35,045 nucleotides of DNA from Ruminococcus sp. (GTDB lineage Bacteria > Bacillota > Clostridia > Oscillospirales > Acutalibacteraceae): assembly GCA_017404665.1 (NCBI GenBank), contig JAFRBX010000029.1:1-35045 (forward strand), written 5' to 3'. Under the pieces are notes generated by a model that was not told the origin of the DNA, did no database searches, and worked only from the letters and a program-made list of their open reading frames with translations. Positions 8,294-15,348 of the stretch are shown piece after piece. Positions within the stretch are counted from its first letter, which is position 1, and every line of letters begins with the position of its first letter. Made by a program: the position numbers and the translations under genes.

Positions 8294-8448
8294 CAATAAG
8301 GCTTTTTGCGGCAGAGTACATCTTTGATTTGTTTCAGAGGACGGGCGGCGAGTCGCTGTCCGGGCATCACGAGAAACCGCGCATTCCGCTTGACGCGTAA
8401 TGCGACAACCGCCTGAGGCGGATAGTTAGTGCCGCAAAAGCCTTATTG
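8294..8448 (+). ncRNA. Retron msr-msd non-coding RNA
   Basis: The element is bounded by inverted repeats. a1 (8294-8313) begins CAATAAGGC and ends GCGGCA; a2 (8430-8448) begins TGCCGC and ends GCCTTATTG. They pair over 19 bp with a single extra T in a1. G8314 directly after a1 is in the position of the 2'-branching guanosine. Inside are a small hairpin with a U-rich loop, CTTTGA/TCAGAG around TTTGTT (8322-8339), and a second hairpin at 8338-8361 with CGGCG/CGCTG. Then comes a longer one, CGCATT-C-CGC/GCG-T-AATGCG (8380-8404), and CCGCC/GGCGG (8409-8421). The first two fit msr and the later ones msd. The RT gene starts 35 bases downstream of a2. Confidence 0.85.
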
Positions 8449-8482
8449 TTTCTTTCAGATCGTATTCGCGAGGTGAACGGCA

Positions 8483-9520
8483 GTGTATATCGATAAGGAT
8501 GAAGTGATCTTTGAATTCTTTGATGTGGAATATGTGACGAAGCACGGGCTGGAGCAGGCGATGGACGCGGCGGTCGCGTTTCATCAAAAGTGTCGCCTGC
8601 CGTTCTTGATGGATATCTCCCAGCTCGCGGCGTTTCTGTCTTTGGACAGGAGAGAGCTGTTTGGACTTGTCAAGCGGTGTGATACTATGTATCGCTCGTT
8701 TTTGCTGCCCAAGCGTACGGGCGGATACAGGCAGATCGATGCGCCGGCATATGAGCTGACGGCGTATCAGTATCGGATCCTGCACCGTATTCTCGGGAGA
8801 ATTCCGATTTCCCGCTATGCGACCGCGTATCACCGCGGCGCGGCGCTGACGAAGAACGCTTCGCCCCATACGGGAAAGCGATATCTGCTGAAGATCGATA
8901 TCAAAGACTTCTTCCACAGTGTCAGGCTTTCGGACGTTCACGCGAGGGTATTCGCGCCGTATTATCCCAAGCAGATCGGCTATCTGCTGTCGCTGCTGTG
9001 CTGTAAGGACGGCAGGCTCGCGCAGGGCGCGCCGACCTCTCCGGCGATCTCGAACATCGTGATGCGGTGTTTTGACGAGCCGTTCGGCGAGTGGTGTGAA
9101 AAGCGCGGTCTATCCTATACCCGCTACTGTGACGATATCACGATATCGGGCGATGTGCCGCTGTATCGCGCGCTGGAAAAGGCGAGCCTATGGCTGAATA
9201 ATATGGGCTTTACGGTCAATGAAAAGAAAACGCGGTTCATCACGAACGCCTCGCGCCAGACGGTGACGGGGCTGACCGTCAATGAGAAGGTGAACGTGCC
9301 GTCCGACTATAAGCGCAGGCTCAGGCAGGAGCTGTATTACGCGGCAAAATTCGGCGTCAGCAGCGCCGCAGATTACAAGGGACTGACCGATGCGGAGCAA
9401 TATTATCAGAGCCTGATGGGATGGCTGAATCATGTGCTGTCCGTCGAACCGGAGAACGAAAGCTTTCTCAAAGCGAAGCAGGCTTTGCGGGAGCGGTACG
9501 CTGCCGACAGAAGGATATGA
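8483..9520 (+). CDS. ret: Retron reverse transcriptase
   Basis: The 345-residue RT carries NASPH at 125-129 (the retron NAxxH motif), the catalytic Asp139 in KIDIKDFF, QGAPTSP at 181-187, YCDD at 215-218 with Asp217/Asp218, MGFTVNEKKT at 241-250, and VTG at 261-263. VTG is the retron X/Y-region signature tied to recognition of the cognate RNA. It should copy msd from the a1/a2-folded RNA to make msDNA. The start is GTG 8483, with GAGGTG at 8470-8475; no better codon exists in frame. About 70 residues precede the first RT motif, a modest N-terminal extension. It is followed 33 bases later by the WYL gene, so the ncRNA, RT and WYL genes probably share a transcript. Confidence 0.93.
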   Translation: MYIDKDEVIFEFFDVEYVTKHGLEQAMDAAVAFHQKCRLPFLMDISQLAAFLSLDRRELFGLVKRCDTMYRSFLLPKRTGGYRQIDAPAYELTAYQYRILHRILGRIPISRYATAYHRGAALTKNASPHTGKRYLLKIDIKDFFHSVRLSDVHARVFAPYYPKQIGYLLSLLCCKDGRLAQGAPTSPAISNIVMRCFDEPFGEWCEKRGLSYTRYCDDITISGDVPLYRALEKASLWLNNMGFTVNEKKTRFITNASRQTVTGLTVNEKVNVPSDYKRRLRQELYYAAKFGVSSAADYKGLTDAEQYYQSLMGWLNHVLSVEPENESFLKAKQALRERYAADRRI

Positions 9521-9552
9521 TTCGGCAGAGAATGACGGTTTAGGAGGCGCTG

Positions 9553-10617
9553 ATGTATACAAAACAACCCAAAAAGCTGGCGATCATGAATATACTGGAT
9601 ATCCTCAAGCGCTATACGGATGAAAACCACCGTCTCAGCCAAAGAGAGATACAGGATATTCTTCAGCGTGAATATGATATGAAGATCGACCGCAAGGCGG
9701 TCAAGCGCAACCTGATGAACCTGATCGAGTTCGGCTACGATATCAACTACAGCGAGTGCAGGAGAAAGTCGCGCGATAAAAACGGCTCTGAGCAGGAGAA
9801 TGTGATCCTCACCGGCTTTTATCTGGAGCGGGAGTTCACCGACAGCGAGCTGCGGCTGCTGATCGACAGCGTGCTGTTCTCCAACCACATCCCCTATCAG
9901 CAGGACAGGGAGCTGGTGGAGAAGCTGTCGGCGCTGTCGAACGTTTACTTCCGCTCGCGGGTGAAGCATATCACCCGTATGCCCGAGGACAAGACCGATA
10001 ACAAGCAGCTATTCTATAACGTGGAGCTGCTGGATGAGGCGATCGACGCCGGCCGCAAGGTGCGGTTCCGCTATCTCGAATACCGTTCGGATAAAAGACT
10101 GCATGAGCGCTGTCACCGCGACGGCAGCGTGCGCGATTATATCATCAATCCGTATCAGCTCGTCGCTAAGGAGGGCAAGTATTATCTGATCTGCAACAAC
10201 GACAAATACGACAACGTGAGCAACTACCGCGTCGACCGCATGGCGGACATGGAGATCCTGCCCGACCCTGTAAAGCCCTTCAAAGCGCTCAGGGGCTCGG
10301 ACGGCAAACCGCTCGACCTGAACGCGTATATGGAGAAGCACATCTATATGTTTTCGGGAGAGAACACCCGCGTGGTGTTCCGCGCACAGAAAAACGTGCT
10401 CAGCGATATCATCGACGTTTTCGGCAAGGATGTGAGGTTCAGCGACGAGACCGACACGCATATCACCGTCACGGCGGACGTGAACGAGCCAGCGATGGAG
10501 CAGTTCGCGAAGACCTATACGCCGTTTGTGGAGATCATCAAACCGGCTGCGCTCAGGGAAAAGATGATATATAATCTGAGTGTGGGACTGGAAAAATATC
10601 AGAATGAGGTGAATTGA
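9553..10617 (+). CDS. HTH-WYL domain transcriptional regulator in the retron operon
   Basis: This 354-residue protein has an N-terminal winged helix (about 8-60, with RLSQREIQDILQ), a WYL domain in the middle (about 155-240, with VRFRYLEYRSD and YYLICNNDKYDNVSNYRVDRM), and a C-terminal WCX-like extension. WYL domains sense nucleic acid or nucleotide ligands and often control phage-defence loci. TAGGAGG at 9541-9547 and a 33-base gap after the RT stop place it in the retron operon. WYL regulators are also common elsewhere in these genomes, so its link to the retron is an inference from position. Confidence 0.82.
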   Translation: MYTKQPKKLAIMNILDILKRYTDENHRLSQREIQDILQREYDMKIDRKAVKRNLMNLIEFGYDINYSECRRKSRDKNGSEQENVILTGFYLEREFTDSELRLLIDSVLFSNHIPYQQDRELVEKLSALSNVYFRSRVKHITRMPEDKTDNKQLFYNVELLDEAIDAGRKVRFRYLEYRSDKRLHERCHRDGSVRDYIINPYQLVAKEGKYYLICNNDKYDNVSNYRVDRMADMEILPDPVKPFKALRGSDGKPLDLNAYMEKHIYMFSGENTRVVFRAQKNVLSDIIDVFGKDVRFSDETDTHITVTADVNEPAMEQFAKTYTPFVEIIKPAALREKMIYNLSVGLEKYQNEVN

Positions 10618-10618
10618 C

Positions 10619-11377
10619 ATAAAGTTTTTTGACGAAAAAGGAAACCTCATAGACAAAGAAAGATTTATTGAACTTTACAGTAAAGATTATCTTTTGTCCG
10701 GAGACGGGCTTGTCCCCCGACTCAGACGCAGCAGTGGATATGTGGAAGATAGAATAGGCGATATCTTTAAGGGTGGAATTCAAAACCAAAGCGATGTTGC
10801 AAGAATACTCGCGTGGAAGATAGGGAAGATCAAGCACAGAGACAGTCAGGATGAACAGAAGTTCGTCTACGCGAAAAAGTGGGAGGATATTGAGCAGATT
10901 GATATTGTAAAGCTGTACAAGGACGATTTTCCAATCGGCGAAATATCATCCTACGTTGTAAGCGTCGCAAAACGTCAGAAGGACATGAAAGCACTTGCAC
11001 TGGGCGACAAGAATAAGGCTCAGAAATTCCTGAATGAAATGAAAGAAAAGGGCTTTAAGAGAATAGGCACGGTTTATATGATTACTCTGCTGTACTTCCT
11101 GTCTCGCGGCGCTTTCCCGATTTATGACAGATTCGCTATGATGGCACTGACTGCTATCTTCAAAGAAACATCGCCGATCTCCGGCAGTAAAGCGGGGATT
11201 GAAGTCAGATATAAAGAACTGCCTACGAGGGAATCAACAAGATTCTCAGGCGTCATAGATAATGAGATGGATCAATATATGGGGATGCTTAACCGCGCAT
11301 TTGGCGATGAATGGAAAACGAACAGAAAAATCGATCAAGCACTGTGGGTATATGGTCATCTGTTCAAAATGAAATAA
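10619..11377 (+). CDS. Unknown protein at the end of the retron operon, apparent ATA start
   Basis: The frame is open from 10613, directly after the TGA at 10610-10612 in the same frame. A credible N-terminus (MKFFDEKGNLIDKERF if initiated at 10619) is encoded before any standard start codon. The ribosome site GAGGTG (10605-10610) is 8 bases from ATA 10619, exactly where an ATG is expected. The first standard codon is TTG 10694, which has no ribosome site and would remove 25 residues. The product is about 252 residues. I do not recognise the family. The segment KRIGTVYMITLLYFLSRGAF followed by PIYDRFA loosely recalls helix-hairpin-helix glycosylase folds, at low confidence. It overlaps the WYL gene end region and is AT-richer than its neighbours. 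It is a candidate retron effector. Confidence 0.6.
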   Translation: MKFFDEKGNLIDKERFIELYSKDYLLSGDGLVPRLRRSSGYVEDRIGDIFKGGIQNQSDVARILAWKIGKIKHRDSQDEQKFVYAKKWEDIEQIDIVKLYKDDFPIGEISSYVVSVAKRQKDMKALALGDKNKAQKFLNEMKEKGFKRIGTVYMITLLYFLSRGAFPIYDRFAMMALTAIFKETSPISGSKAGIEVRYKELPTRESTRFSGVIDNEMDQYMGMLNRAFGDEWKTNRKIDQALWVYGHLFKMK

Positions 11378-11392
11378 TAAAGGAGAGATATC

Positions 11393-11699
11393 ATGAGCAA
11401 GGTAAAAGATTTTTTGGCGGCGACCGCTGTGGATATCGCCGTCATGGGCGAGGGCGAGAGCCTGCTGTAGCGCCATGAAGCTGTTCAAACATCACGGCGC
11501 CCGCCGTTTTGAGACCGCCTTCGATCCCGATAAGCAGGAGGCCGTCATCCGCGGCTCGATCTGCACGAGCGAGAAGGTCGCCGGCTTCAAGAATAAGGAC
11601 GACGGCACCTTCACCGAGGTCATGCTGATCCACTCGTACAAGGATATCGAACGGTTCAAGGAGAAATACGGCGTCGATGCGCTGAAAACCGAATACTGA
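11393..11699 (+). pseudogene. Small conserved-looking gene split by a +1 frameshift at a stop codon
   Basis: ATG 11393 (AGGAG 7 bases upstream) gives 25 codons ending GEGESLL, then TAG at 11468-11470. One base further, the +1 frame continues as SAMKLFKHHGARRFE to a TGA at 11697-11699. A single inserted T would account for the break, and removing it gives one protein of about 101 residues. The second half (VIRGSICTSEKVAGF, FTEVMLIHS) resembles a small clostridial protein of unknown function that I recall only loosely. It may be a true mutation, two separate ORFs (the second from ATG 11475), or recoding at CTG TAG C. A strong terminator follows. Confidence 0.55.
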
Positions 11700-11704
11700 A
11701 ATGT

Positions 11705-11738
11705 GGGATCGTGTTGCGCGATCCCTATTTCTTTTTTT
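11705..11738 (+). terminator. Rho-independent terminator ending the retron-side transcription
   Basis: GGGATCGTG (11705-11713) pairs with CGCGATCCC (11717-11725), with one G-U pair and a TTG loop, followed by a T-rich run to 11738. Confidence 0.8.
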
Positions 11739-11744
11739 AAACAG

Positions 11745-11777
11745 CCTATTGACATAGTAGGTAGATTGGGATATAAT
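11745..11777 (+). promoter_or_regulatory. Promoter with overlapping Rrf2-like operator, Fe-S operon
   Basis: TTGACA (11749-11754) and TATAAT (11772-11777) are consensus with a 17-base spacer. The dyad CCTA-N9-TAGG (11745-11761) covers the -35 hexamer, and the same 19-base stretch recurs before the sulfhydrylase gene. The arrangement predicts repression by a dimeric Rrf2-type regulator (IscR/CymR class) that senses Fe-S or cysteine status. No such regulator gene lies in the window. Confidence 0.8.
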
Positions 11778-11804
11778 AAAGCCGATTTTGAAAGGAGTTT
11801 TACG

Positions 11805-12995
11805 ATGCAGATATACGCAGATAACGCCGCGACGACGAAGATGAGCGACGCGGCGATCACAGCGATGACTGACTGTATGCAGAGCTTCTGGGGAAACCCG
11901 TCGAGCCTGTATACGATCGGGCAGGTCGCCAAGGAAAAGCTGGAAGAAGCGCGCGGGGAGATCGCGCGGATCATCAACGCAGAGCCCCGCGAGATCCTTT
12001 TCACCTCCGGCGGCAGCGAGGCGGATAATCAGGCTTTGCTCTCCGCCGCCATGATCGGGAAGAAAAAGGGCAGGACGCACATCATATCGAGCATGTTCGA
12101 GCATCATGCGATATTGCATACGCTGCAGAAGCTGGAGAAAAACGGCTTTACCATGACCTATCTGCCCGTGCATGAGAACGGTATCGTCCGGATCGAAGAG
12201 CTGGAGGACGCGATCACGGAGGACACCTGTCTCGTGACGATCATGACGGCGAACAACGAGATTGGCACCATCCAGCCGATCACTCAGATCGGCGAATTAT
12301 GCCGCAAGCGCGGGGTGATTTTCCACACCGACGCGGTACAGGCGGTCGGACATCTGCCGATCGACGTCAAGGCGCAGAGCATCGATATGCTGTCTGCGTC
12401 CGCGCACAAGTTCCACGGACCGAAAGGCGTCGGGTTCCTGTACGTCAAGAAGGGGATCGTCCTGAGCAGCCTGATCGAGGGCGGCGCACAGGAGCGCGGC
12501 AAGCGTGCCGGCACCGAAAATCTGCCGGGTATTCTGTCTATGACAGCCGCTCTGAAGGAAGCGGTCGCGGGCATGGAAGCGCATAACGTGCATCAAAAAC
12601 AGGTCAGGGACCATCTGATACAGGGTTTATCTGAGATTCCGCACAGCGCCCTCAACGGCGACGCGGTCAGCCGGCTGTCGGGCAACGTGAACTTCAGCTT
12701 TGAGGGGATCGAGGGCGAATCCCTGCTGATTTTGCTCGATCAGAAGGGCATTTCCGCTTCCTCCGGCAGCGCCTGTACCTCAGGAGCGCTCGACCCCAGC
12801 CATGTGCTGCTCGCGATCGGCCGTATCCACGACGTCGCCCACGGCTCGCTGCGGCTGAGCATCGGCGAAGAGATCACCATGGAAGAAGCGGATTATATCA
12901 TCGAGGCTGTCAAGGAGGTTGTGGCGTATTTGCGGAGCTTTTCGCCCGTCTGGCGCGATCTGATGGCAGGCAAAAAAGAATTCATCTTAAAATAG
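11805..12995 (+). CDS. iscS: Cysteine desulfurase (NifS/IscS class)
   Basis: The 396-residue PLP enzyme takes sulfur from cysteine and passes it as a persulfide to the scaffold gene next door. The PLP lysine is Lys202 in SASAHKFHGPKG, the PLP-stacking His is at EHHAIL (100-101), and the catalytic Cys324 sits in SSGSACTSGALDPSHVL, the long-loop class that serves Fe-S assembly. ATG 11805 has AAAGGAG at 11791-11797; an upstream in-frame extension to 11703 runs through the promoter and is not used. IscU follows 16 bases later in the same operon, under a promoter with the Rrf2-like operator. Confidence 0.93.
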   Translation: MQIYADNAATTKMSDAAITAMTDCMQSFWGNPSSLYTIGQVAKEKLEEARGEIARIINAEPREILFTSGGSEADNQALLSAAMIGKKKGRTHIISSMFEHHAILHTLQKLEKNGFTMTYLPVHENGIVRIEELEDAITEDTCLVTIMTANNEIGTIQPITQIGELCRKRGVIFHTDAVQAVGHLPIDVKAQSIDMLSASAHKFHGPKGVGFLYVKKGIVLSSLIEGGAQERGKRAGTENLPGILSMTAALKEAVAGMEAHNVHQKQVRDHLIQGLSEIPHSALNGDAVSRLSGNVNFSFEGIEGESLLILLDQKGISASSGSACTSGALDPSHVLLAIGRIHDVAHGSLRLSIGEEITMEEADYIIEAVKEVVAYLRSFSPVWRDLMAGKKEFILK

Positions 12996-13011
12996 GAATA
13001 GGAGAAGAATT

Positions 13012-13389
13012 ATGGCTCTATACAGCGAAACAGTAATGGATCATTTTCTGCATCCGCGGAACGTCGGCGTGATCGAGGACGCCGACGGCGTGGGTGAGGT
13101 CGGCAACGCGAAGTGCGGCGACATCATGAAGATGTACCTGAAGATAGAAAACGGGATCATCGTTGACGTCAAGTTCGAGACGTTCGGCTGCGCCAGTGCG
13201 ATCGCGTCGAGCTCGATGGCGACCGAGATGATCAAGGGCAAGCCCGTCGTAGAGGCGATGCTGCTGACCAACAAGGCGGTCGCAGAGGCGCTGGATGGTC
13301 TGCCCGCCCACAAAATGCACTGTTCCGTCCTCGCGGAAGAGGCGATCCAGGCGGCTTTGGAGGATTATGAAAGAAGAAAGGCGGAGTGA
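13012..13389 (+). CDS. iscU: Fe-S cluster scaffold protein IscU
   Basis: The 125-residue protein has the complete active site of IscU: Cys35 and Asp37 in NAKCGDIMK, Cys60 in FGCASAIASSS, and Cys104 in KMHCSVLAEEAI. It accepts sulfur from the cysteine desulfurase encoded 16 bases upstream and builds [2Fe-2S] clusters. It is short and lacks a C-terminal Nfu domain, which is typical of clostridial minimal isc operons without hscBA or fdx. AGGAGAAG precedes the ATG. The stop codon lies in the loop of the terminator hairpin. Confidence 0.95.
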   Translation: MALYSETVMDHFLHPRNVGVIEDADGVGEVGNAKCGDIMKMYLKIENGIIVDVKFETFGCASAIASSSMATEMIKGKPVVEAMLLTNKAVAEALDGLPAHKMHCSVLAEEAIQAALEDYERRKAE

Positions 13390-13407
13390 TCCGTCTTTTT
13401 CTTTTTG
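13377..13407 (+). terminator. Terminator of the iscS-iscU operon
   Basis: AAAGGCGGA (13377-13385) pairs with TCCGTCTTT (13390-13398) with one G-U pair and a GTGA loop that contains the iscU stop codon. A T-rich tract follows. Confidence 0.75.
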
Positions 13408-13420
13408 AAAAAATTTCTAT

Positions 13421-13456
13421 TTACCTATTGACATAGTAGGTAAGTAGTGTTATAAT
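13421..13456 (+). promoter_or_regulatory. Promoter with Rrf2-like operator, sulfhydrylase gene
   Basis: TTGACA (13428-13433), a 17-base spacer and TATAAT (13451-13456). The operator is a perfect TTACCTA-N9-TAGGTAA dyad (13421-13443) over the -35. It is the fuller version of the operator at 11745. Confidence 0.82.
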
Positions 13457-13503
13457 ACGGTTGTCGTTAAGACAAGAGCAATAACACGAAAGGAGAAACG
13501 AAG

Positions 13504-13605
13504 ATGTCAGCAGCTTTCGCACATGAGCCGTATGCAATGATGTGGTGTCGAATGTTGAACTCCCGGGCATGTCATATGGTGGGAGCGTGTGACGCTGCGC
13601 TCTGA
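13504..13605 (+). CDS. Met/Cys-rich leader peptide upstream of the sulfhydrylase gene
   Basis: A 33-residue ORF begins at ATG 13504 after AAAGGAG (13490-13496). It encodes four internal Met, including a Met-Met pair in YAMMWCRM, and three Cys (CRM, ACHM, GACD). Such enrichment in the amino acids made by the downstream enzyme suggests a ribosome-stalling leader. The ORF overlaps the 5' arm (13560-13569) of a long-range stem that competes with a terminator-like hairpin. I infer attenuation by Met or Cys supply; no known Firmicute riboswitch signature for sulfur (S-box or T-box) was seen. Confidence 0.55.
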   Translation: MSAAFAHEPYAMMWCRMLNSRACHMVGACDAAL

Positions 13606-13668
13606 AACGCTGACTTTTAGTTTGCTTGCCATGTTGCCCGGGAGCGGATCGAGCCCTCGGGCTATTTT
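13560..13668 (+). promoter_or_regulatory. Attenuator-like alternative stems after the leader peptide
   Basis: CTCCCGGGCA (13560-13569) pairs perfectly with TGCCCGGGAG (13635-13644). The second strand also belongs to a rival hairpin, GCCCGGGAGC (13636-13645) with GCCCTCGGGC (13653-13662), one mismatch and one wobble, followed by TATTTTA. The two folds are mutually exclusive. The first arm lies inside the leader ORF, so ribosome position could decide between them. In the fold with the long-range stem the terminator is prevented. Confidence 0.5.
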
Positions 13669-13710
13669 AGTGACCAGTGATCAGTGGTTAGTGGTCAGTA
13701 GTCAGTGACC
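13669..13710 (+). repeat. Tandem heptamer array (six units)
   Basis: Six in-phase 7-base units: AGTGACC, AGTGATC, AGTGGTT, AGTGGTC, AGTAGTC, AGTGACC. A related four-unit array occurs at 15987-16014. The role is unknown. It lies in the untranslated region just after the attenuator-like hairpin. The rest of this gap up to 13796 shows only an AT-rich leader and the ribosome site GAAAGGA. Confidence 0.75.
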
Positions 13711-13796
13711 GGCGTCAATTGATTATCTTGTTTCGTATTATTAGTCAAAAATGACTCGCAGTATTTAAAATTTATTGATTTGAAAGGAATATCACC

Positions 13797-15080
13797 ATGA
13801 GCAACTATAAATTTGAAACCTTACAATTACACGTAGGACAGGAAACCCCCGACCCCGCGACTGACTCCCGCGCGGTCCCGATCTACCAGACGACCTCTTA
13901 TGTTTTCCGCAATTCTCAGCATGCAGCCGACCGCTTCGGTCTTGCCGACGCGGGCAACATCTACGGCAGGCTGACCAACTCCACACAGGATGTGCTGGAG
14001 AAGCGCGTCGCCGCTCTGGAGGGCGGTTCCGCTGCGCTGGCGGTCGCTTCGGGCGCCGCGGCGATCACCTACACGATCGAGGCGCTCGCCGCGAACGGCG
14101 GTCACATCGTAGCCCAAAAGACCATCTACGGCGGCAGCTACAACCTGCTGGCGCACACCCTGCCCCAGTACGGCGTACAGACGACCTTTGTCGACGCGCA
14201 TGATCTCGCTGAGGTAGAGGGCGCAATCCAAGACAACACCCGCGCGATCTATCTCGAAACCCTCGGCAATCCGAACAGCGACATTCCCGATATCGATGCG
14301 ATCGCTGAGATTGCCCACCGTCACGGTCTGCCGGTCGTTGTGGACAACACCTTCGGTACGCCTTATCTGATTCGTCCGATTGAGCACGGCGCGGATATCG
14401 TCGTCCACTCGGCGACCAAGTTCCTCGGCGGCCACGGCACCACCCTCGGCGGCGTGATCGTGGAGTCCGGCAAATTCGACTGGTCTGCGAGCGGCAAATA
14501 TCCGAACATCGCCGCGCCCAACCCGAGCTACCACGGCGTGTCCTTCTATGACGTCGTCGGACCCGCGGCGTTCGTCACCTATATCCGCGCGATCCTCCTG
14601 CGCGATACCGGCGCGTCGATCTCTCCGTTCAACGCGTTCCTGCTCCTGCAGGGCATCGAGACTCTGTCCCTGAGGCTCGAACGCCATGCGGAGAACACCA
14701 AAAAGGTTGTGGAATACCTGAACAGCCATCCGCTGGTCGAAAAGGTCAACCATCCCTCGCTGCCCGAGCATCCCGATCATGCGCTGTATCAAAAATACTT
14801 CCCGAACGGCGGCGCGTCGATCTTCACCTTTGAGATCAAAGGCGGCAGGGAAGAGGCATGGAAATTCATCGATAATCTGCAGATTTTCTCGCTGCTCGCG
14901 AATGTTGCCGACGTCAAGAGCCTTGTCATCCATCCTGCCTCCACGACTCACTCTCAGCTGAGTACCGAGGAGTTGAACCAGCAGGGAATCTATGACAACA
15001 CCATCCGTCTGTCGATCGGCACGGAGCATATCGACGATATCATCGCCGATCTGGAGAACGGCTTTTCGGCGATCGGATGA
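13797..15080 (+). CDS. metY: O-acetylhomoserine aminocarboxypropyltransferase (sulfhydrylase)
   Basis: The 427-residue Cys/Met-metabolism PLP enzyme makes homocysteine from O-acetylhomoserine and sulfide. The PLP lysine is Lys208 in HSATKFLGGHGT; other family marks are YGRLTNSTQDVLEKR (57-71), ETLGNPNSDIPDI and VVDNTFGTPYL. The length fits MetY (about 425-430) rather than cystathionine gamma-synthase (about 380-400). ATG 13797 has GAAAGGA at 13782-13788. It has a 340-base leader carrying an operator-controlled promoter, a Met/Cys-rich leader peptide and an attenuator-like fold, so it appears doubly regulated by sulfur status. A strong terminator follows. Confidence 0.92.
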   Translation: MSNYKFETLQLHVGQETPDPATDSRAVPIYQTTSYVFRNSQHAADRFGLADAGNIYGRLTNSTQDVLEKRVAALEGGSAALAVASGAAAITYTIEALAANGGHIVAQKTIYGGSYNLLAHTLPQYGVQTTFVDAHDLAEVEGAIQDNTRAIYLETLGNPNSDIPDIDAIAEIAHRHGLPVVVDNTFGTPYLIRPIEHGADIVVHSATKFLGGHGTTLGGVIVESGKFDWSASGKYPNIAAPNPSYHGVSFYDVVGPAAFVTYIRAILLRDTGASISPFNAFLLLQGIETLSLRLERHAENTKKVVEYLNSHPLVEKVNHPSLPEHPDHALYQKYFPNGGASIFTFEIKGGREEAWKFIDNLQIFSLLANVADVKSLVIHPASTTHSQLSTEELNQQGIYDNTIRLSIGTEHIDDIIADLENGFSAIG

Positions 15081-15107
15081 TAAAAGCGGAATGACATAAC
15101 GATTTCA

Positions 15108-15141
15108 GGCACGGAGCATGATTCTGTTCCGTGCCGTTTTT
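15108..15141 (+). terminator. Rho-independent terminator of metY
   Basis: GGCACGGAGCA (15108-15118) pairs with TGTTCCGTGCC (15125-15135) with one wobble and a 6-base loop, followed by GTTTTT. Confidence 0.85.
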
Positions 15142-15148
15142 CAATTTT

Positions 15149-15198
15149 GTCATTGCAAGGGGCGGCCGCGTCGGAACAGTGTTCCTCCTCGCAATGAC
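15149..15198. repeat. Dispersed palindromic intergenic repeat, copy 2
   Basis: GTCATTGC (15149-15156) and GCAATGAC (15191-15198) are terminal inverted repeats around a GC-rich core. The ends match the copies at 1995-2036 and 26822-26870. It directly follows the metY terminator. Confidence 0.6.
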
Positions 15199-15290
15199 AA
15201 TCTGAATGCGCCCCGCGGCAAGCTCAACCGATAAATAAGGGTCAAACACCCCCGCTGCTTGTTTCTGTATGCTTTTTAATGAGATAGTAC

Positions 15291-15319
15291 TTGTAATTTC
15301 GGCGGTTTCATCATATACT
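15291..15319 (+). promoter_or_regulatory. Promoter of the thioredoxin gene
   Basis: TTGTAA (15291-15296) and TATACT (15314-15319) with a 17-base spacer, 30 bases before the start codon. Confidence 0.55.
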
Positions 15320-15348
15320 ATAGTTATTCTATTGAAAGGATGTTGAAT

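Noticed and set aside
8134-8400. An open frame of 88 codons across the retron leader
   Set aside because: It lies over the retron promoter and the a1/msr/msd structure, has no ribosome site and no recognisable protein features.
13457-13796. S-box or T-box riboswitch upstream of metY
   Set aside because: No T-box sequence or SAM-riboswitch core could be found; the leader ORF with competing stems explains the region better.
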